Positions 33,004-45,177 of a DNA stretch of 64,000 nucleotides are shown here, in pieces; the first letter of the stretch is position 1, and each line of letters starts with the position of its first letter. The stretch is from Chytriomyces cf. hyalinus JEL632 (Eukaryota; Chytridiomycota; Chytridiomycetes; Chytridiales; Chytriomycetaceae). Under the pieces are notes generated by a model. It had not been told where the DNA came from and ran no database searches. It saw nothing but the letters and a program-made list of their open reading frames with translations. Location of the stretch: NCBI GenBank assembly GCA_025435555.1, contig JAIWWG010000051.1, positions 161,501 through 225,500 on the forward strand, given 5' to 3'. The translations under genes were made by a program, and so were the position numbers.

Positions 33004-33415
33004 ATTGTTTTTGATTTTTACCAGGATTTTTCATCACATTTTATTGTCACATTTTTTTTGGGTATTCCATTCAATTAAAAATCCAGTCGCATATCTAGTC
33101 AGAAATAATGTTTTTTTTTTACTTACCATCATTGGGTATCTCCCAGATTGTTCATGCTTCCAGTCGCACTCGTCGGAAACTGACTCGTGGGGTTCCCCAT
33201 CGGATCAGACACTGTATGGTTCCAGTATACAACGGCGATTGCATCTTCACCATTCCAGGGTGAACCGGCAATCCACGAGCCATCGCCGCCGTGGCAAGCT
33301 GTAGTTGCTGTTGATGTTGACGCTGTAACTGAATTTGTTGCTGTTGCATAAGTGCAAGCATTTGCTGTTGAGTGATCATTGCTGGCATCCCGGGAATAGG
33401 GGCTTCGGTTGGACG
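33004..33415 (-). other. Gln-rich open stretch downstream of NAF1
   Basis: After an in-frame TAA at 33416-33418 the NAF1 frame stays open for about 85 codons (to about 33152), with a Gln/Met-rich sequence (QQQQIQLQRQHQQQLQL). This looks like the expected low-complexity NAF1 C-terminus. It could be a further exon, read-through, or a coding segment cut off by a nonsense change. The final 150 bp hold no clear gene. Confidence 0.4.
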
Positions 33416-35005
33416 TTACGGTAGATGCGAAGTCGCTGATTGCGGTTTTGGAGGAAGGCTGTGATGCATCGGTGCGGACGGTGCGGATGGTGCTTGTTTT
33501 TGGAATGAATTCGATGACGCTGAAACGGGACGAGGGAAATTTTCGTGTCCGTTTTGGTTCGAGGGAGTCTCGTGATTGCGATTGTGATCACTGCTATTTC
33601 TTCGGATACCACCACCGTGATTTTCGTAGCTACCATTATTGCCCCGAGATGGCAAGTCGTGTGTATATTGCCTAGGATCACTGTCGTGGAAACCGCCTCT
33701 TCCACCGCCACCGCGGGAAAACGCATCACCCCTGCCGCGACCGCCACCAGCGCCGCGACCAACGCGGTTTCCTCGATCACTTCCTCGAGTGCTACGATCA
33801 TTTCTGGTGGGACCATTATTTCGATGTTGAGTTGGGAAGCTTTCAGCGTCATCCACTACTTGACCGTCTTCTTCCTCTTCTGGGTCATTGTGTTTCGTAT
33901 TTTTCTTTCTTTCCAGCTTGCGTCGAGCGCGAAATTCTTGTTCTTGTTCGTCATCAGAGAATTCGCGTTCCTGATGTGAGAAATAGCAGGGTCCGAGGTG
34001 TTGGAAACGCACAATGCACAATAGAACAAGTGGACATACATGATCCGCCACCTCCTCGTCATAGAAATTTGAAGCGTCCGATCCCTTCATGGCTTTAAGT
34101 TGCGCGGCAAACACAAACTTGGCCATCTCAGAAACGTAAAACACCTTGTCACCCACCTCCACCTTGACATCATTCACATCCGGACTGTACAAGACAGAAT
34201 ACATGGGTTCCTTGACGGGTCCGAACGTTTCAAACACTTTTCCAAACACTTTTCTGTCTGCAGTGCATAGAATTGAGTCCGCGTCGAGAGTGATGGATTC
34301 GATGGGTGTGGATTGGATCACAAGAGTGTTGTTGACGAGGGCAAAAACTTCGCCAATTTCTTTGAGGGCTGCGGTTTGTGGGATAACAATGCCCAGTTTT
34401 TCGATGGGCGGAAGCTGGGTGGGGGTAGATAAACAAAAGATAATGCATAAGGAACGAGAGATTGAAAACCGACGCGTCTTTCTGCTGAATATGCATTAAA
34501 AAGAAGATGTGTTTTACTTACATCCATTTCGTTCTTTGTTTTCAAGGGTCCAACGGGTGCAGGTCCATCTTCGTCCAAGTCATCGTCATCAAGATTTACC
34601 GCTTTTCTTTTCGGATTCGGTTTTGATTCTTGCTCCGATTCTTCAGAATCTGAGTCGGATGAAAATTCAAAGTCTGAAGTGTCCGAGCCGGAATCTGTTC
34701 TTGGCAGCGTCGGATGGATCTGTGTCCATCGCTTGAACGGCAGCATCGCCCTCAGATGGAGTGTTTTCCGCCACAATTTCCCCGACGGCGGCAGGCCGGA
34801 TGGGTTGAGCATCCGAAGTCTGGGCAGGCTGAGCAGCGTAGTCTGAACCCAGGATATCTCGCTGAATCAAGAGCAGATCCTGGGAGACGGCCATTGCATG
34901 CTCCCATCCCACGGTCCACTTCTCCTTCTCAAGGGCTTCGTTTGAATCGTTCAGACCGTCTTTCGCCTGTGGATCGAGATCTGCGTAGATATCAAAGCCG
35001 TCCAT
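33416..35005 (-). CDS. NAF1: H/ACA snoRNP assembly factor NAF1
   Basis: NAF1 binds the Cbf5/dyskerin-containing pre-H/ACA RNP and is later replaced by Gar1. The Gar1/Naf1 barrel is clear: EIGEVFALVNNTLVIQ, LDADSILCTADRKVFGKVFETFG and EPMYSVLYSPD. An acidic Ser/Asp region precedes it and a Gly/Arg/Asn-rich tail follows. The start is ATG 35005 (MDGFDIYADLD). The donor GTAAGT after KNEMD is clear. Between the N-terminal piece and the acidic region (about 34720-34790) the frame changes; a 57- or 69-bp intron with a weak donor, or an indel, would explain it. The tail around 33960-34030 also needs an intron. The 70-bp spacer to the divergent gene at 35076 is a shared promoter. Confidence 0.82.
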
Positions 35006-35075
35006 TTGTTGTTCAAAAACAAAAAACAAAGAAACTCGAATTTAACAACATACACACGCGATCCTCAGCCAACGA

Positions 35076-37097
35076 ATGCTCGCTGCATCGACACTCACTG
35101 CGGCGCAGAAGGAGCGCCAGAGACAACTCGAGGAGTACAAGCGCAAAAAGGAGTTGGGCAAGAAGCAAGGCAAACCCATCGGTCGTGGCAGCATTGACAC
35201 TCTGAACATGCAAACAGGGTCGTATCTCAGAAAACTTCTCGCTCGTTTGTTGTTCCGGTGACTAAGCGGGATCCCACATCAACCTTTGTTCCGTCCATCA
35301 TCCGTCCATCAAGTCCGACAAAGACAGACACGAAGAAGAGTACGCTCAATCAGTCACACAAACGCTCTCAAAAAGACTCTCTCGAACTTAATTCCGTTCA
35401 GAAACACGCGCAGTTTGTTGCCTTGTTTCGACAAAGTCTCGATACTGCCTTGAACAGTGCTTCGGAATTGGCCGTGTCTGGGCAGGACAGGGCGTGCGTG
35501 TTAAAATGCAGGGACGCCGTTGACAAGGCCTTATCGAATTCATTTGTTCGTTCATCTCCATCTCATCGCAAAACTTCATTCGTGGAAAAAACGACCCCCA
35601 TTCACGATGCCGTCTCAACAATGACACCTCTCACGACTCTACCTCCGACTCTCGCCTTTCTTGAATACCGGGAGACTAAGCGGGATGATGAGGACGTTGG
35701 TGATGAGGCTCCCACTGAAGCAGAAGATCAATTACTTTCCTCCAGCGAGATGCCAAACTATAATGACGAAGATGACGAAGTAATCATGATTGGAATTGAC
35801 GATGACGATGAAATTGCGTTTGATGCTACGCCCCCAAAATCAAAGTACTTCGATCTTCTCTTGGTAAACGATGAAATGGACGAATTTGATCCTGCCATGA
35901 TTCCTCAAGACCGTCCTGATTTGGACGATTCTACCGTGAAAGAAATTAGCGATGCATGGCCCAGATCTCCATCCAAAGAGTTGCTGGAAAAGTACAAAGC
36001 ATTGGCAGCATTGGCAGCATTGGCAGCAAACAGCCCCGATTCATTGATGAATCGAAATAGCCTTCCAGTTCATCCAACAAATGGCACCCCACATCCGAGA
36101 AAGATCGGCCTCCGAAGTCGAAATTCTTCTCCCACAATGAACAGCATCACGTCACTTCTGTCATCTGTAAAAATCAGCGCAAATGAACCAATGTCTCCCT
36201 CTATGAAGACAAAAACTCCAACCAACGCGCATTCTGTTCGCAAAATGCGGTCAGGGAAAGAAATGCGCGTTGGATTCAAAGATTCTCCAACAATTTTGAA
36301 AGTGAAACAAGAAGACCACGAAGAGGTTATTACCGGAGAACCCATTGCAGGCGGAAGCGTCATTGTTCTCACTCCCAGGAAAGCAAATCGAAAGGAGAAA
36401 GAAGGTGATGATTATTTATACCAAAATACATTGATCGATGTGTTAAAACAGATGTCACCATTTCACATCAAAGAACTCGGAGTGGACTCTGTTGTGACTA
36501 ATGCACGCCGCTCTACACGCTTCCTCCCCGCTGCTGTTGATTTGACTCAATCCCCGACAGCCACGTCCTATTCCGGTTCAGACTCTGCTCACATCAAGTC
36601 AGAAAACAGCCCTTTCACTGCGTGTTCATTCAAGGCTGGCTGCCTTTGGCGTCACAAACTGCCCACTCTCCGCTTTTGGACCCGATGCACGGGAGCGCGT
36701 GCAAAAACTCCTCGAAGAACATGGAAACGCGTTTGTACCCAACAAGGTGAGCCAAAAGAATTCTTTGAAAGCTCAAACATTGGTTTCGTGATTCAATGTT
36801 CCAGCTCATGGCATGGTTCAACCTCAAACAACGCCAAAGAGTGCATCCAAAGTTCGCACTCCCATGACTGGATTATTCTCTGCGTCGGCTGGAAACACAA
36901 CGCCTGGATCGCCATTCACTGTGCATTCGGTGGGAAAACTCGGTGGCAGCCAAGAAACACTAGAGGAGGGCGAGTTGACGCCGCGTCCTAGAAATCCTAA
37001 TTTAACAACCATTGTTACTGTTCAGCCGTTTATTGTTTCTTTCGTTTTGGAAAATGTTTTTTTACGAATAAAAAAGGACTTTTTAGTGATCGCATGA
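35076..37097 (+). CDS. Unrecognised acidic nuclear-type protein
   Basis: I do not recognise this protein. Visible parts: a basic N-terminal helix (QRQLEEYKRKKELGKK), a Ser/Thr/Lys-rich stretch, a strongly acidic middle (NDEDDEVIMIGIDDDDE), a GGSVIVLTPRKANRKEKE block, TNARRSTRF, and a TP-rich C-terminal region (TPMTGLF, NTTPGSP, EEGELTPRP). The layout loosely recalls CKAP2-type spindle proteins, but this is weak. The frame changes near 35150-35240 and near 36560-36640, so at least two introns or indels are unresolved; the intron with donor GTGAGC at about 36750 and acceptor at about 36805 is clear. The stop is 7 bp from the convergent hydrolase stop. Confidence 0.6.
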
Positions 37098-37104
37098 ATA
37101 TATT

Positions 37105-38192
37105 TCAGTGCGCGTGCATCCATTTGGACACCAGTTCAAAGAACGCGGCGTCTTTCAGAACGTCGTCGTGATTTGAAGAAAGCTGACCCACATTATAGTC
37201 AAGCGTCCACTTGTCCAGAGCACTTCCTCCATTCTTCTTGATGTCACTTAATGTGTCGAGCCAGCTCTTCGCTTGTGCAACATCGACAAGCTCGTCACCC
37301 ACAGATTGGATAATCAAATGATCCGCTGGTGGCATGGAATGGAGCACAGCCGTGAGACGCGTTGGAGACCCCAGAGCCCATGCACCTGTTTCCTCCTCCC
37401 CAAACGCATCCACAATAAACCAGTCTTTATACGTGGGAAAGTTTTTCACAAGCAACGGAATATCGTAGATCCCTTCCGCGCCAATGTAACCCTTGATTCG
37501 CGGGACCCATGCAGACGGTTGGATATTCTGGTGGGGAGTATCATTCAGAAGCAATTTGAGTGGAGCATGAATGTATTCGGAATCCATAAACAGCAGGGAT
37601 CCAGTATGTGCACCGCATCTGCAATTCTCGCTGAGTTAATCTCTTGACCTAGAAGTCCGAAAGGAAAAAAGGGGGGGACTTACGAATGACCCAGCACAAA
37701 TACACGCTGTGGATTCCACGAATTCAACACGCCTGCAGCCTTGTCCTTTGTCTCATTGCCAGTCGCAGTTGCTTGGCCGTCAAACAGGATGCTTGCCATA
37801 AGCCACGCCACTGCAGCACCGACATCGTGAGTGTGCGCAGGGTGTTTGATGGGCGCAGTAGCTGTGTCTTTGATGCGTGTCGAGAGTCTGTACCCGACGA
37901 TTGCCACGCCCACAGAGTGGTTTTGAGAAAAGGTCACGCCAAGGTCTGCATAGCCGCTTGGCTTGTTACTGCGCCATGCGCCGCCGTGGATGAATCTGAT
38001 TGAGATGACGAGGTGTTGAGAGTCATGCGCGAGGATAGGTCATGAAAGAGACACTCACACAAGCAGCGGCGTCTCCTTCCCCACCCCTTCCGGCACGTAC
38101 AAATCCACGGTCTGATACGCGGGACCGTGCTCTGCTTGGCTGCTTGGCACCTCAGCGTCTCCGGTCGTAATGGGGATGTCGAGCAGCTGCAT
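37105..38192 (-). CDS. Alpha/beta hydrolase, kynurenine formamidase-like
   Basis: Three exons, 38192-38059, 37995-37684 and 37618-37105, sum to 960 nt, 319 aa. The oxyanion-hole motif HGGAWR and the nucleophile elbow GHSCGAH (rebuilt across intron 2) place it with esterase/arylformamidase-type hydrolases. Bna7-type kynurenine formamidases, which make kynurenine in tryptophan breakdown and NAD synthesis, share HGGxW and GHSxGAH. A plausible acid is the Asp in VGDELVD and a plausible His is in SSNHDD. There is no signal peptide, so it is probably cytosolic. Substrate not proven; another small-acyl esterase is possible. Confidence 0.75.
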
Positions 38193-39793
38193 ACAAGCCT
38201 GTTGGTTTGCAATGCTACAACCGGTTCATTGGATATTTATGCGTGGTGTGGTGAAGCCAAATACCATCAGGGTTCTGTCCGCTGCTCACTTGCGATGTCA
38301 CGTGCACTCAGCCAGCAACAGCGTCTGCGAATGTCGATGGCAGGTGGAAGGGATCCCTGCGATGCCGCTGCTGCAGAGGGCCCGACGTACGAATCGCGCA
38401 TCTTTGTCTTGTTCGAAGCTCGTCAGTGACGTCCTATACTCAATTATAGCTGCGGCCTTGTTGCACGCAGCAATACCCAGCAATGCCAACACATACGAAC
38501 AACACCAATCGATGCCTCTGAAGCAGCGTCACAGCCCCCTCAAAGTTGCGCAGTCTCTTCAATACACTTGGAAGGGAGAAATCTTTTCGGCAGAATCGCT
38601 CGCAACAGTTGCGCGGCATCAGGGCCTCTCGGCAACCGTGGTTGAATGGCGCAACAGCACACAACTTGCTCAACATTTGCTGATGTGCGCGTTGTGTGTT
38701 GTTGCGCACGACAAGGGCCGGGAACCACGAACCGTGTTTAAAACGCGGGACGAACGCGCATTGGGCGTTGATCCATGGCAACCCTTCTTTTTGTTTTTTG
38801 CTCTTGTTTCCGTTGATTGTTTGATCGCCCGTCTGATTTCGAGAAAAGGCTTTGTTGCGATTCAGGACTTCCCGAATATCTGCTGTGCAAGCACGGCAAG
38901 TCCTTGCATGAGGCGGTGTGGTCTTCCAACGCCTTGTTCGAAAGCTGCTGGAACATGGAGAGTGTCGCGCGGTTTTCGGAATGTCTCATCTCAGACAAGT
39001 AACCCTCCACAAGATGACAACTACTTGGAACTGGATCAATCCATCAGTGCAGAAGATATCATAGACAACAATGCTGGTGATGGGTATGTGCTCCCCAGTG
39101 CGGATGGTTGTTTGAAACCCCTTCTGGCAGGCAAGATCGTTCTTCTCAATAAAGTGCCGCTGCAGTTGTGAGAAAAGGCGAATTGAGTTTCAATATGAGA
39201 TTCTGAATGAACGCAATCCATCTGACTTCGACACCTGTGTCCGTAAAAACAGACTACTCCAAGTAATCAATCAGGGTGCGCAAGCGAGACACGGTTAAGC
39301 TGCAACGATGCCGATGTTATTCTCTCTCCAAAGGTTCTGGATTGACAGCATGCCTTTGACAGCATGCATAAGAGGTCATTGTTGTCTTTTTTCAAATGTT
39401 TTTGTTTTTGTTTTACTGGATTTATTTACCTGTGGCTGATTTTAATTTTACTGCGACTGTAAAGTGGGACTTGTAAGATGCAAAAGAATTAAGGTCAGTC
39501 TTTGACGCAGCAGCTGGTGCTCAAGCAGCAGATTCTACAGTACCACCAGCAAACGGCCAAGAGGTTACTCTTTGAGGTTGTTTCGGTTCGTTGGGGGGGT
39601 GAGGTAAACAGATAAACAGTCAAAGAATTTCGACCAATGCCGAAGCCAGGCAAGATTGTTCTTCTCAATAAAGGGCTCGTGCAGCTGTGATAAGACACTG
39701 AGAGATGTAAGCTGCCTCGCTTCTTCGCCCCACTTTCAGTCTGCCAAGGAAATGTTTGCCTGTCCTGGTGACAGTGCTCCCATATTTATTTGC
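38193..39793. other. 1.6-kb region without a convincing gene
   Basis: A plus-strand ORF of 333 codons (38170-39171) crosses it, but it starts antisense inside the hydrolase and shows no domain or biased composition. A segment around 39126-39172 recurs in similar form at about 39649-39692 (GTTCTTCTCAATAAAG core, with a matching GKIVLLNK reading). This suggests an old local duplication or decayed element. No RNA gene recognised. Confidence 0.4.
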
Positions 39794-42700
39794 TCATTCT
39801 TCCGCTTCATGCCCACGCATCCGCGTTTCGTGAATACCCTGCTCCACCGTATTTTCTACGTAAAAACGAACGATTTTGACAGTCTTCTCCTGGCCTTTCC
39901 TCAGCACCCGAGCAACCCCTTGCTTCTCTGATGCGATTGCGTGCTCATCATTCTGAGAATAGAATGGATGAAGGATGATACAGTGCGATGCTGCGGATTC
40001 ATAGTCAATGCACAGAGTTAGAAGGGATCCAGGGAGTGAAATCCATTACCTTCGGTCAAGTTCAATCCACTGACAGAATCACGTGCAGAAAGCATAAGAA
40101 CTTTCACTGGCTTCTTTCCCTTCTTTTCGGAGGATGAGTCTGTTTTAGCAGCCTTCTTTGGTGCTTCGTCTTCATTGAAGGCTTCCGTTGCAACACGCTT
40201 GCCCTTCCCTTTTGGGTCCGAAACATCTTCCGGCGCCTTAACCACATCATTTACATCGACAGGTTTTTCGCCATCAGCAGCTGTAATGTCCACGGTTTTC
40301 GCTGGTATTGGCTTCGATAATCCCGCTCGGAAGAGCTTGAGCGCGTTTTCTCGTTCGCGCCACCCTCGCTTCACGCGTGCCGTCAGCACTCCGTATGTGT
40401 TAAGTGCTGCAGAGACAAGGTCCGCCAAATCAGAAAACTGAATAAAAACAATGAATCGGTGCTCATCGGACTTGGTAGTCTCTTGTCGAATGTATTTGAC
40501 CATTTCTCGAATTTTGGAACCAAACTGGAATGATTTTGATAACATTTTAGGAATGCTCTTTGACAACCAATGAGAGGAAGGAAATATCAGTTACCATATC
40601 TGGATCCAGTTTCTCGCCTCCATCCGAACCTTCTCCATCTTGCTCGCCATTCGCATCATTGTCAGGAGTAACATCTGGTGCTGGCGGCTGAACGCGCATG
40701 ATTTCGCCAGCCTGAATTGGCTGTCGGCAACTCGGACATTTTCCTTGCATTTTGAACGCCTCTTCAGCGCAAGAGTGGCAGAACGAATGTCCGCATGGAA
40801 CAATCCCAATGTCTCCTTGAATATCATCGTCCAGGCAAATGTTGCATTCGATTTTCTGACCTCCTTTCGACAGGTATGTGCTCACGAAATTCTCGAAAAA
40901 GTTGTATTGCCCTTGCAGCGTCATCAAGTTGCCTTCAGAGGCTTCGAGCAATTGGTTGCAAGTCTTGATTTTGGCCTTGATGGTCTTTTCTTTTGCTGCG
41001 TGTTTGTCTGCATCCAAGGTTTTAGATCCTGACTTGTAAAGCAACGCCAAGTCCGCATCCAGTTGAGCCAGCTCCGCCAGCGTCTTTTCGATTTGCCGCT
41101 TCAATGCATCGATTTCGGTTTTTCGCGTCTTTTGCACAAGCTCCGTCACTTTTTCAATGGACATGGCTTCGAACGCACCCAACCCGGCTGCATGGTTCCC
41201 GATTTGGTAATGGTTGCACAGTTTGAGTAAATTCGAGACGCTCAAGTTTAAACTCGACTGGTAAAACGCACGTTCCATTGGAGTTTGTTGGCATTTGAAC
41301 GTCTCGTAGTCAGGTGCAGGGAATGTCACGTCGGGCTCGTTGCGGCGCACGCGGTTTTGGATGAAGCGGAATGATTCTTCTTCGGGTGTGATCCAGGTAT
41401 TTGTCGCGTCAATGTTCAAGAAGTCTGCAAACTTGCAAACAGTTTCTGTGTTGTTAAAACATGGGGTTCCTGTAAGTCCCCATAGGCTCTCTGCTTGCAT
41501 GTTTCGAATTTGTGTCTGAAAAACAAATTGCGTAAATACAATGCCCTTCCAACAATTTCCGAATGTTGAAGTAGCAATTCCGCTTACTTTGATGGCAGCG
41601 GTTTTCGACAACACTTCGTGGAACTCGTCGCAAACAACGCGATGAAAATGCACCCAAGTGAACGAAAAGTCTCCTTTTCTCCCCTTCACAAACTTTTTAC
41701 AATCTTCGACGCTTGTATCCAGGTTCAAGTTGGCGCCGAAATTTCCTACATGGCGTCCATGATCTTTGCAGCCTTTGTAGGCGGGATTTATCAGAAACTG
41801 ATATGAAACAATCAGGTAATCACACATTAAAATATCTTCGAGACTGGTTTTCATGTAAGCTGCTTTTCCTTTGATTTGGATCACAGACACTGTGTCTCCG
41901 AGGCATTTTCGGATTTCCTGTTCCCATTGGTCGGCAATATTGTTGGGAACAAACAGCGCCGTCGCCTTGGATCGAAAGAGTCCAGCTTTCATGGTGTAGA
42001 GGTAATCGGGAGAATCAAAGGGTCGCGTGTGGCAGAGAGCAAGCGTTGTGATTGTTTTTCCGACACCTGGTTTGTCCTGTCAAATCCAATCAGAATGATG
42101 ACTTCGCAATGCGCACATCGGAGAGATTAAACTTACTGCAATAATCCCACTTCGCACGTATTGAGTTTTCAGCATTTCCGAATCCGCCTTCAGAAACTGT
42201 CTCCCACGCAAGTCGACAAACATATCGTCATACTCTTCGCCCAAGGGGATGATGCTGGACGCATAAAACAAGGCGGCTTCACCATCTTCGATTCCTTGCA
42301 TCCATGCGAGTGTGCGAAGCTGATAGTCATACAGTTCCAGAGCAAACGGCTTATCAGGCCCAACACAAGGAGCAATATCAAACGTGGCTGGAACCTTGAG
42401 ACTTTCGAGAGTGCAATCCACACCACCTTCGGCGTTGTGCGACCACACAAGTTTGTGATCCACGATCAAGAACGGCATCCCACCATTCGCCCAATATCGA
42501 GCAACAAAGCCGTCTTGCAAGGCTTCAGGCGTTTTCAAAGCATCCTGGTCATTGTCTTTCCAGCGGACTTGCAATTCCAGGTTGGCCCTGTAGTAGCCAT
42601 CCTGATTCCCGAGAGTTCTTTTCAACCAGAACTCTGTGCCGTTGACATTCACGGCTGCCTCGCAAGCCATCTGCCTGAAAGCTGTGGAAGCCAGGTTGGC

Positions 42701-43090
42701 TCTCTTGTGGCCCTTTTCGTACCCAACCAATGCGAATCCAGACACAAGTTGCCTCACACTGACACGGACATAGTCGCCTTTGTTGCCTGCTTTTTCATAT
42801 TCCTCAAACTCATAGCGTGTCGTGTAGAGGTCGGACGTGCACATTGTCCCGAGCAAGATCTGCTCTTTCTCGACCTTGGCAACGGGTTTTGTTGGTTTGG
42901 CCTTCTGCTTCTTCCTTTGCTTTTGGTCTTCGTATTCGGCGAGGTCCTCGTCTTCGTTCACTTCGAAGGTCGCGGATCTGCTGAGCGTGCGCTTGAGTGG
43001 GACGGTGGTGGATGGGCCAGCATCGGACACGGCTCCTGCTCCCATTTTTTTTGGATGCTGTTCTTGGAAACAAAAACTGTGACTGGGCAT
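39794..43090 (-). CDS. SNF2-family ATPase with internal RING finger
   Basis: Exons (descending): 43090-42137, 42076-41588, 41515-40595, 40524-40050, 39990-39794, giving 1011 aa (996 from the inner ATG at 43045). Helicase motif I reads DKPGVGKT, across intron 1, and motif II is DEFH. A C3HC4 RING (CNICLDDD ... CGHSFCHSC ... CPSC) sits between the two helicase lobes after a long coiled coil. Lobe 2 has the SARDSVSGLNLTEA and QGVARVLRKGQ motifs, the latter in the last exon. A RING between SNF2 lobes is typical of Rad5/HLTF and SHPRH, which couple DNA translocation to ubiquitin ligation at stalled forks; the Rad5 HIRAN domain is not evident. Without the final intron the protein would stop at 40018 and lose motif VI. 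Confidence 0.88.
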
Positions 43091-43161
43091 AGCGAAATAA
43101 ATCAGTCCATTTTTATGCTCAGTCTTTGTTTATTCTCCCATTGGCTGAAACCTTGGTGCCA

Positions 43162-45177
43162 TCAGTGCTTCCATCTGTTGAGCAGGAAATGTGAACAACG
43201 AGGTTCAAACACATTGAAACCAACACTTACATTTTGACGACACGGTCTTTGCCCCCACTTGCCACTTTGTCACCGCCGGGACTCCAATCCACGCTGAACA
43301 CTTCGTCTGCATGACCTGGTAGATCCATTTTAAGCTTACGCGTTTTTAGATCCCACACCTTCAGCGTCGAATCTCGCGAGCCAGAGAGCACTTGCCGAGA
43401 GTCGCTCGAAAATGTGACTTGATATACTGCGCCGACGTGCCCTCGAAGAGTGTCGATGAACCTGGAATGGAAGAAATCTTGAATAAACAATTTCTTTTGT
43501 GTGTCAGAACTTACTTTCCGGTAAATCCATCCCATAATTTCACAGATTTGTCAAAACTCGCGCTGGCTAAAGTTCGGCCGTCTGGAGAAAAGCTAATATG
43601 GTTCACCAGCTGCATATGACCTGTGATAACGAGCAGAGACATGTTGGTAAACCAAAAACAGGCGCCGAAAACTCGCTAAGTCAAACCTGTCATTCTGGCG
43701 ATAGGCTTTTTGCTTGTTTCAGGATTCCACAGAAAAATGGTGAAATCGTCCGAGCATGATGCCAAACGCTCTGGTCCTGTTCCTTTGTTGCTGTTATACC
43801 GTTCAACGGCGGCTTGGTGGGCTATTTTTGACAAGAAATCTTGAGAATGCCATAAAAACAATCGGACGGAGTGCATACCTTCTTCAGCATTCTCGAATTT
43901 CTTGCTCGTGTGGTCCCAACCTCCAGTTCTCACCAAGAATTCACTGCTGACAGCAAGACTGTTTACCCAATGTCCATGTCCTTCCAGAACACGTACAAGC
44001 TTTCCATCCTTCGAATCCCACACACGAACAGTCTTGTCCCGGGACGCACTGTACAACAGTCCGCTTCCACCCCATTTGATGCAAGTCACGGGTGCGGTGT
44101 GCGATGTCATTGTGATGATGACTTGTCGTGTGATTGCGTTCCAGATTTTGATAGATTGATCTTTCGAGCTGGACGCGAAGCGGTTGCATTGTGCGTTCCT
44201 AAATTTTAACCGTAACAAGTTCTAATAATTAATCGATTCGTCCATTTATCCCAGAAGATTATTCCATACAAGTGAAGAGGCTCCCAGGCAAGTCCAGTAA
44301 TTAGTTGCGTGTGCGACTTCAACGCATCTCCCATCGCCTTTCCAGTTTTAGGGTTCCAGATTCGAATTGTTTTGTCCATGCTTCCAGAAGTCAGCATTTT
44401 TGCGTCAGGACTCCAAGCGAGCATCTGGACCCAGTTGGTGTGCCCTGTGTTGTTTCGACAGTTTAGAAACGTGTGATTGATATAATTGAGCATCTGAAAA
44501 GACGGATCTCCACCTTGCAGAGTGTGACGCGGAGTCTCAGTGTTCAAGTCCCAGATTCGGATAGTTGTATCGCCTGAGTGCGCAGTGTTTAGTAAATAAC
44601 TCCTCTTGCGGACATTCATTCAATCCACCTGATCCCGTCGCCAGCATCGATCCGTCCGGACTGAAAGACACAATCAAAACAGCTTCCGTGTGTCCATTGA
44701 GACTGCTCGAGCATCGAGTCACGGTTCGGACTTTGAACACGGCTTGTGGTCGATACGTAATCGTGATCATTTCTTCGGACGACTTTCCTTGGTTCACGAT
44801 AATGTCCTCGTGAATTGTCGAAGACAGTTCTTTCGAATCGACAAAGAAGGCGTACGGCAGTGGGTCCTCCTGTCAGCAATATTAGCATCCATTGCGCGCA
44901 TTTCCATCGACAGCAAGATTACATTCAGAAGCAGTTGGTTGACTATCTCTGCCAATTGCTGGATTGTGGATCCCACAGGTAAGTTGAGCAACGGTCCCAG
45001 CACGGAATCATCCTCGTCAGACTTCAACTGGGCAACAATCTTCCTGTCCGGGTCGATGTCTGCAAGGGCAGCGTCCCTCGCGGCCTTGTCCAGCTGCTTC
45101 TTGATCCGTGGCTTTACGTATCTCTCGCCTGGCGTCAGTGCCTGGGGTGCTGGCTCGTCGTCCATGCGGTGTTTCAT
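43162..45177 (-). CDS. NLE1: Notchless/Rsa4 ribosome assembly WD40 protein
   Basis: Nine exons (descending): 45177-44923, 44869-44629, 44573-44514, 44444-44270, 44198-43879, 43821-43687, 43620-43515, 43461-43231, 43174-43162. They sum to 1536 nt, 511 aa, normal for the family. An N-terminal NLE domain ([18 protein letters not shown] ... DPLPYAFFV) is followed by about eight WD40 repeats ending in VVKIWKH. Rsa4 sits on pre-60S particles and is pulled off by the Rea1/Midasin ATPase through its NLE domain. The last exon is 13 nt and supplies the final Trp of the propeller. The start could also be 45165 (MDDE). Its stop is 71 bp upstream of the SNF2-RING start, same strand. Confidence 0.93.

Noticed and set aside
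35076-37097. Naming the acidic protein a CKAP2 homologue
   Set aside because: Only short, low-complexity similarities (basic N-terminal helix, RRSTR) support it, and two frame changes are unresolved.
38170-39171. 333-codon plus-strand ORF
   Set aside because: It begins antisense inside the hydrolase exon, has no recognisable domain, and its composition looks random. Kept only as part of a gene-free region.
40018-40049. Stop codon ending the SNF2-RING protein early
   Set aside because: The apparent C-terminus is intron. Splicing 39991-40049 restores helicase motif VI and the natural end at 39794.
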